A DNA stretch of 18,303 bases from Nanobdellota archaeon (GTDB taxonomy: Archaea > Nanobdellota > Nanobdellia > Woesearchaeales > GW2011-AR9). The translations under genes were made by a program, and so were the position numbers. Below the pieces are notes generated by a model. It was not told the origin of the DNA. It saw nothing but the letters and a program-made list of their open reading frames with translations, and searched no databases. The DNA lies in NCBI GenBank assembly GCA_030695605.1, contig JAUYQE010000123.1, positions 1-18,303 of the forward strand. Reading direction: 5' to 3'. Shown piece after piece: positions 15,004 through 18,303 of this stretch (positions are counted from its first letter, which is position 1; each line of letters opens with the position of its first letter).

Positions 15004-15014
15004 AATTATTTAAA
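15004..15014 (+). promoter_or_regulatory. TATA box of the winged-helix/FEN1 gene pair
   Basis: AATTATTTAAA is centred about 25-27 bases before the ATG at 15037, with no ribosome-binding site between, so a leaderless transcript is likely. The same 11 bases occur before the PfkB operon. FEN1, the second gene, has a strong internal ribosome-binding site as expected for a downstream gene. Confidence 0.55.
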
Positions 15015-15036
15015 GCTGTTTTCTTCTGGTTGCGTT

Positions 15037-16188
15037 ATGACTGTGGGCATGACTGATCAGGACAAAATTCTCCAGTTTCTCCGCTTCAGCGGGCCGACGC
15101 TCCCAGGGAAAGTTGCCAAGAATCTGCAGACTGATACTTTGCTAGCGTCCGCTCATTTGGCGGATCTGGTCTCCCAGCGGAAAGTGCGCGTTTCTTCGCT
15201 GAAAGTAGGCGGGTCTCCGCTCTATTACCTGCCGGGGCAGGAAGAGAAGCTGGTAGCTTTTGCTGCGGGCAATATGAATCCCAAGGATTTGGAAGTCCTC
15301 GAGGTTCTCCAGAAGAAGAAGCTGCTGCGAGAGAAAGATCTGGAGTTGCTGCCGCGGGTAGCGCTGCGTTCGTTAAAGGATTTTGCCGTTCCGTTACAGG
15401 TGACGGTGCAGGGCGAGAAAGAATTGTTCTGGAAATGGCATCTGGCTGCGGATGCGGAGATGCAGGAACTTCTCAAAGTGTATTTTCCCGAGAAGCCGCA
15501 AGAGCTTGCCCCGCAATCTTCTCAACCAGAGCAGCCGCCTGTTCTTTTGGAAACAGCTGCAGTTCAGCAAAAAGTGGTCCCGAGTACGCCGGAAGCAGCA
15601 GCGGAACGCTCGTTTTCTTCTTCTTCATCTCCTTTGCATGCTCTTTCCTCATCAGTTGCCTCTGAAATAGTGCCCCGGGTCAAGAGAACGCATCACGCAT
15701 CGATGCACGACAAGGCGTCGACCCCAACCCAGCAGACGCTGCCAAGTGCCACGGAAGCTATTCCCGCCGGAGAGCCTCTCCAAAATAAGCCGGATACCGC
15801 TGAGAGGAAGCCTTTCTTCGCAAAGCTCAAGCAAAATATTTCCCGGAAGAAAAGTGAAACAGCTGTTCCTGAAAGCGGCTTATCCCGGGCGTTGGACGAT
15901 TTTCTGCAATCCCTGCAGATCTCCATCGAGAGCAAAGAAACCGTGCGGAAAGATGCGGAGATGGATTTGCTCGTCAAAGTGCCTTCGCCCGTCGGAGAAG
16001 TAACGTACTTCTGCAAAGTGCGAAGAAAGAAGCGCTGTGATGAAAAAGATATTTCTGCTGCGTACGTGGAAGCACAACTCCAGAAACTGCCGCTGCTTTT
16101 TGTCTATTCGGATGAGCTCAGCAAGAAAGCGCAGGATCTCGTGGCTTCGCACGAGCTGCAGAATGTGGTCGTGAGGAGAATAAGCTGA
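15037..16188 (+). CDS. Uncharacterised winged-helix protein with disordered linker and nuclease-fold-like C-terminus
   Basis: I do not recognise a named family. Residues about 7-72 look like a winged helix: a helix-rich start, a turn, LLASAHLADLVSQRKVRVS (35-53), then a wing ending SPLYYLPGQ (60-68). A second helical region spans 80-150. Residues about 150-280 are rich in Ser, Pro, Gln and Ala, including SFSSSSS, and are probably disordered. The C-terminal part (about 281-383) alternates strand and helix: EMDLLVKV (308-315), EVTYFCKVRRKKR (321-333), AAYVEAQLQKLPLLFVYS (341-358). This resembles a restriction-endonuclease-like core, with cysteine where the acidic residue of (D/E)-x-K would sit, so catalysis is doubtful. 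It is followed 20 bases later by FEN1 and is probably co-transcribed, hinting at a DNA replication or repair role. The ATG at 15037 fits the leaderless promoter; Met5 is an alternative. Confidence 0.75.
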   Translation: MTVGMTDQDKILQFLRFSGPTLPGKVAKNLQTDTLLASAHLADLVSQRKVRVSSLKVGGSPLYYLPGQEEKLVAFAAGNMNPKDLEVLEVLQKKKLLREKDLELLPRVALRSLKDFAVPLQVTVQGEKELFWKWHLAADAEMQELLKVYFPEKPQELAPQSSQPEQPPVLLETAAVQQKVVPSTPEAAAERSFSSSSSPLHALSSSVASEIVPRVKRTHHASMHDKASTPTQQTLPSATEAIPAGEPLQNKPDTAERKPFFAKLKQNISRKKSETAVPESGLSRALDDFLQSLQISIESKETVRKDAEMDLLVKVPSPVGEVTYFCKVRRKKRCDEKDISAAYVEAQLQKLPLLFVYSDELSKKAQDLVASHELQNVVVRRIS

Positions 16189-16192
16189 TTTT

Positions 16193-16200
16193 CCGAGGAG
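16193..16200 (+). promoter_or_regulatory. Ribosome-binding site of fen
   Basis: CCGAGGAG ends eight bases before the ATG at 16209. It fixes the start at MGLQF, which matters because the flap endonuclease family needs its N-terminal Met-Gly segment near the active site. Confidence 0.65.
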
Positions 16201-16208
16201 ATTTTGCC

Positions 16209-17249
16209 ATGGGCTTACAATTTCGCGATTTGGTGGTCAAAAAAGAAATTTCCTTTACTGATCTGAAAGGAAAGATTCTGGTCGTTGATGCGTATAACAA
16301 TCTCTACCAGTATCTGACGACTATCCGCTCTCCGGACGGTGCGGTGTTTACGGATAGTAAAGGCAGAGTCACATCACACCTCATCGGTCTTTTTTACCGG
16401 ACGACGACCTTGCTGGAAGAAGGCTTACGGCTGGCATTTGTGTTTGACGGCAAGCCGCCGGCGATTAAGCAAAAGACCTGGGAAAAGCGCAGTGCGGCGA
16501 AAGCCGAAGCTGTAAAGAGATTTAAAGAAGCAGAAAAAGCGGGCGTTCCGGGCGAGATGCGGAAATTTGCTTCCCGGACGGCGGTGCTGACAAAAGAGAT
16601 GGTTGCCGATGCCAAGACTGTTCTGGCTGCTCTCGGCCTTCCGATTATCCAAGCACCCTCAGAAGGGGAAGCGCAGGCTACCCATATCGTGAAACGCGGC
16701 AATGCTTTTGCTTCGGTGAGCCAGGATTATGATAATCTCATCTTTGGCTGCCCGCGCTTAGTGCGCAATCTTTCGGTGGCGGGAAAGCGGAAGAAAGCGG
16801 GAACGCTGGGGTATCAAACCATCAAGCCCGAGCTGATTCTGCTGGACGAGGTGCTGAAGCAGGTGCAGCTGAATCTGGAGCAGCTGCAAATACTGGCGAT
16901 GCTTATCGGCACGGACTATAACCCTGGCGGCATCAAAGGCATCGGTCCGAAGACGGCGTTGAAGCTGCTGCACGAGTACGAGAGCGATTTCGAGGCTCTG
17001 TTTAAGAAAGTCAACTGGCTGGAGCAGTATCCGGAGCTGCCCTGGAAAGAGTTATTGCAGACGATTCAGACCATCCCTGTTACGGACGATTATACACTCG
17101 AATGGCATGCTCCGGACGAGAAGAAGCTGCGGACGCTGTTGATAGACGAGTACGGCTTTGCTGCTGAACGGGTAGAGCAGCGGCTAAAATCTTTGAAAGA
17201 GCACGGGAAAATGGTGGTGCAGAAAGGGCTGGGGAGTTATTTTTCTTGA
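16209..17249 (+). CDS. fen: Flap endonuclease 1
   Basis: FEN1 removes 5' flaps during Okazaki-fragment maturation and base-excision repair. The 346-residue protein has the expected metal-binding acids: Asp27 (VVDAYN), Asp80 (FVFDGKPP), Glu152 and Glu154 (APSEGEAQA), Asp173 and Asp175 (SQDYDNL), and Asp236 (GTDYNPGG). The helix-hairpin-helix GGIKGIGPKTALKLL (240-254) follows. The C-terminus QKGLGSYF (338-345) is a PCNA-interacting (PIP) motif of the form Q-x-x-L-x-x-Y-F. Length and order match archaeal family members of about 340 residues. A strong ribosome-binding site precedes the ATG, and the gene is 20 bases after the winged-helix gene. G+C is high (37 of 60 at 16921-16980). Confidence 0.97.
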   Translation: MGLQFRDLVVKKEISFTDLKGKILVVDAYNNLYQYLTTIRSPDGAVFTDSKGRVTSHLIGLFYRTTTLLEEGLRLAFVFDGKPPAIKQKTWEKRSAAKAEAVKRFKEAEKAGVPGEMRKFASRTAVLTKEMVADAKTVLAALGLPIIQAPSEGEAQATHIVKRGNAFASVSQDYDNLIFGCPRLVRNLSVAGKRKKAGTLGYQTIKPELILLDEVLKQVQLNLEQLQILAMLIGTDYNPGGIKGIGPKTALKLLHEYESDFEALFKKVNWLEQYPELPWKELLQTIQTIPVTDDYTLEWHAPDEKKLRTLLIDEYGFAAERVEQRLKSLKEHGKMVVQKGLGSYFS

Positions 17250-17258
17250 AAGACAAAT

Positions 17259-17275
17259 ATTTTTTTATCTTTTTC
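17259..17275 (+). terminator. T-rich terminator after fen
   Basis: Two T runs (seven and five) begin ten bases after the fen stop, and no clear hairpin precedes them. Archaeal transcription often ends at such U-rich tracts. The second half overlaps the end of the convergent HEPN gene. Confidence 0.45.
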
Positions 17276-17783
17276 TGATGATCCTTTCCACTTTATTCAC
17301 AAACTCAATTGCTTTTTCTCCGAGTTTTTCTGCTAAACCGTGTTCATAGTCGATAGAAATCGAATAGGTAGCATCTTCCCGATAATTTTTCAACTCGACA
17401 AATTCTCGAATATCTTCTTCTGCCATAATTGTTTTTGCTATCGTTTTTAGGTCTTCTTCAGAAATATGCTGTGGGTAAAAGAACTTTATGAGGATAGAAA
17501 TCGTTGCTATATGGCTTTTGGTCTTGTATCCTTTCAATGCACATAATGCCAAGGCAGCTTGATAGACCGCATAATAGTAACCGACAATGGACCACTCGTA
17601 GAAGTCTTTCAGGTCATCAAGAACACCCCTAGAAAACCGTAAATTTCTCTTGGCTTTATGCAGGTGGCCTTCCACTTCTATCTCGGTTGCTCGCTCCCGA
17701 ATGGTTTCTCTTTTCAGATAATTCTTAAAATCTTTTTCTAGAAGATTTCTCTTCTCTATCCACAACTCCCATTTCTGTTTCAT
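17265..17783 (-). CDS. HEPN-domain protein, probable toxin partner of a HEPN/MNT pair
   Basis: The 172-residue all-helical protein matches UPF0332-like HEPN proteins. Features are EVEGHLHKAKRNLRF (36-50), the core helix DLKDFYEWSIVGYYYAVYQAALALCALKG (57-85), then TKSHIAT (88-94) and a late ELKNYREDATYS stretch (about 128-139) with the R-x3-Y pattern of the group. Some HEPN proteins are RNases with an R-x4-6-H site. Here that motif is not clear, so RNase activity is uncertain. The gene starts inside the stop of the nucleotidyltransferase gene (ATGA overlap), the usual arrangement of HEPN/MNT toxin-antitoxin pairs, in which the MNT partner adds AMP to the HEPN protein. It is AT-rich (21 G+C of 60 at 17461-17520), unlike the adjacent fen gene, suggesting separate acquisition. 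Confidence 0.82.
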   Translation of the reverse strand: MKQKWELWIEKRNLLEKDFKNYLKRETIRERATEIEVEGHLHKAKRNLRFSRGVLDDLKDFYEWSIVGYYYAVYQAALALCALKGYKTKSHIATISILIKFFYPQHISEEDLKTIAKTIMAEEDIREFVELKNYREDATYSISIDYEHGLAEKLGEKAIEFVNKVERIIRKR

Positions 17784-18303
17784 TGGAACATGATCTCGTA
17801 GTAAAGCTGATTCCCAAAGACTGGATACCCATAACTGAGGGCATCCTGCAGCGCATAATTTTGCTTATTTTCTCTTTCTTTTAAAAATTCATCTAATCTC
17901 ATGACAATAGAATTTAGTCTCAACCCCGTTTCAGCCAAGATCTGTTTTTTCAGAGAATCTATTCCTTTTGTAGCCCCTTTTTCTCCCGCTCCATACACCA
18001 CAATGAGATCAATATCGCTTTTGGCCGTATAATTCTCTTTAGCAGTCGAGCCAAATAGGAGGGTAAAATAAGGGATCTTAATATTTTTTATCTTTTCAAC
18101 AAACACCTGTATTGCAGTTCCCCGTTTGTATTCTAACCGGTGCAATCGCTCTAGATCAAAATATGAGAAAAACACTTTCACGAAAGCACTGTTTAGGCTA
18201 ATCTCATATATCTTTAAATTTCCCTCTTTCCGAGAATGCACTATCCCCCGCTTTTCCAGGGAGGAGAGATATTTTAGCAGGGTATGCTCCGACAAGGTAA
18301 CTG
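17780..18303 (-). CDS. Winged-helix MNT nucleotidyltransferase, antitoxin-type (5' end beyond window)
   Basis: The frame is open to the right edge, so the gene is probably cut. The first possible start inside the window is a TTG at 18295, but the codons before it (Val-Thr) continue the fold, so I do not take it as the true start. Counting from that TTG, residues 1-35 are the end of a winged helix (EHTLLKYLSSLEKRGIVHSR). A minimal nucleotidyltransferase domain follows, with FGSTAKENYTAKSDIDLIVV (81-100), matching GS-x-A-x(n)-SD-x-D, with metal ligands Asp94 and Asp96. Such proteins neutralise HEPN toxins, in studied cases by AMPylation. The fused DNA-binding domain may let it repress its own operon. 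It overlaps the HEPN gene by four bases. Confidence 0.85.
   Translation of the reverse strand, partial: VTLSEHTLLKYLSSLEKRGIVHSRKEGNLKIYEISLNSAFVKVFFSYFDLERLHRLEYKRGTAIQVFVEKIKNIKIPYFTLLFGSTAKENYTAKSDIDLIVVYGAGEKGATKGIDSLKKQILAETGLRLNSIVMRLDEFLKERENKQNYALQDALSYGYPVFGNQLYYEIMFQ

Noticed and set aside
14944..15036. Possible small RNA between endA and the winged-helix gene
   Set aside because: I see no stable hairpin or tRNA-like arms, only a promoter-like box at its end.

Overview
The window looks like a piece of an archaeal chromosome, probably from a DPANN-type lineage such as Woesearchaeota or Pacearchaeota; the lineage is inferred, while Archaea is well supported. The archaeal evidence is a flap endonuclease 1 with a C-terminal PCNA-binding motif, a tRNA-splicing endonuclease, and several genes whose only promoter signal is a TATA-like box about 25-27 bases before the start codon, as expected for leaderless mRNAs. 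The sugar-phosphate genes (class II aldolase, RpiB, ribulose-phosphate epimerase) and folate genes (FolD, GlyA, cyclo-ligase) are of types also common in bacteria.

Bases 1-9492, minus strand, form one tightly packed run of nine genes. In order of transcription they encode a family 2 glycosyltransferase, a UDP-GlcNAc 2-epimerase, a formyltransferase, a DegT aminotransferase fused to 5-formyltetrahydrofolate cyclo-ligase, serine hydroxymethyltransferase (GlyA), FolD, a Gfo/Idh sugar dehydrogenase, a membrane-anchored family 2 glycosyltransferase, and an SGNH hydrolase that runs off the left edge. Most junctions overlap by 1-11 bases or are separated by at most 7; the exception is an 87-base gap before the fusion gene that carries its own promoter-like boxes. 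My reading is a pathway for an N-formylated amino sugar. Dehydrogenase plus aminotransferase would make a 3-amino sugar nucleotide, and the formyltransferase would cap the amine. GlyA, FolD and the fused cyclo-ligase would supply and recycle the folate one-carbon donor. Glycosyltransferases would then move the sugar to a lipid carrier and glycan. The fusion and the embedded one-carbon supply are the most unusual things in the window.

Bases 9493-9599 are a divergent promoter region. The plus-strand gene that follows encodes a multi-spanning GT39/ArnT-like membrane glycosyltransferase, which fits the neighbouring glycan theme.

Bases 11188-14203, plus strand, are a sugar-phosphate operon: PfkB-family kinase, class II fructose-bisphosphate aldolase, ribose-5-phosphate isomerase B and ribulose-phosphate 3-epimerase. 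Bases 14266-17249 hold information-processing genes: tRNA-splicing endonuclease EndA, an unrecognised winged-helix protein with a long disordered linker, and FEN1. Bases 17265-18303, minus strand, hold a HEPN/MNT pair; the nucleotidyltransferase gene is cut by the right edge. Base composition differs by region: the sampled lines of the SGNH and HEPN genes are about 30-35% G+C, while sampled lines in the aldolase and FEN1 genes are about 55-62%. With the edge-cut SGNH gene counted, no stretch over 300 bases lacks a gene. I saw no tRNA, rRNA, CRISPR array or insertion sequence.
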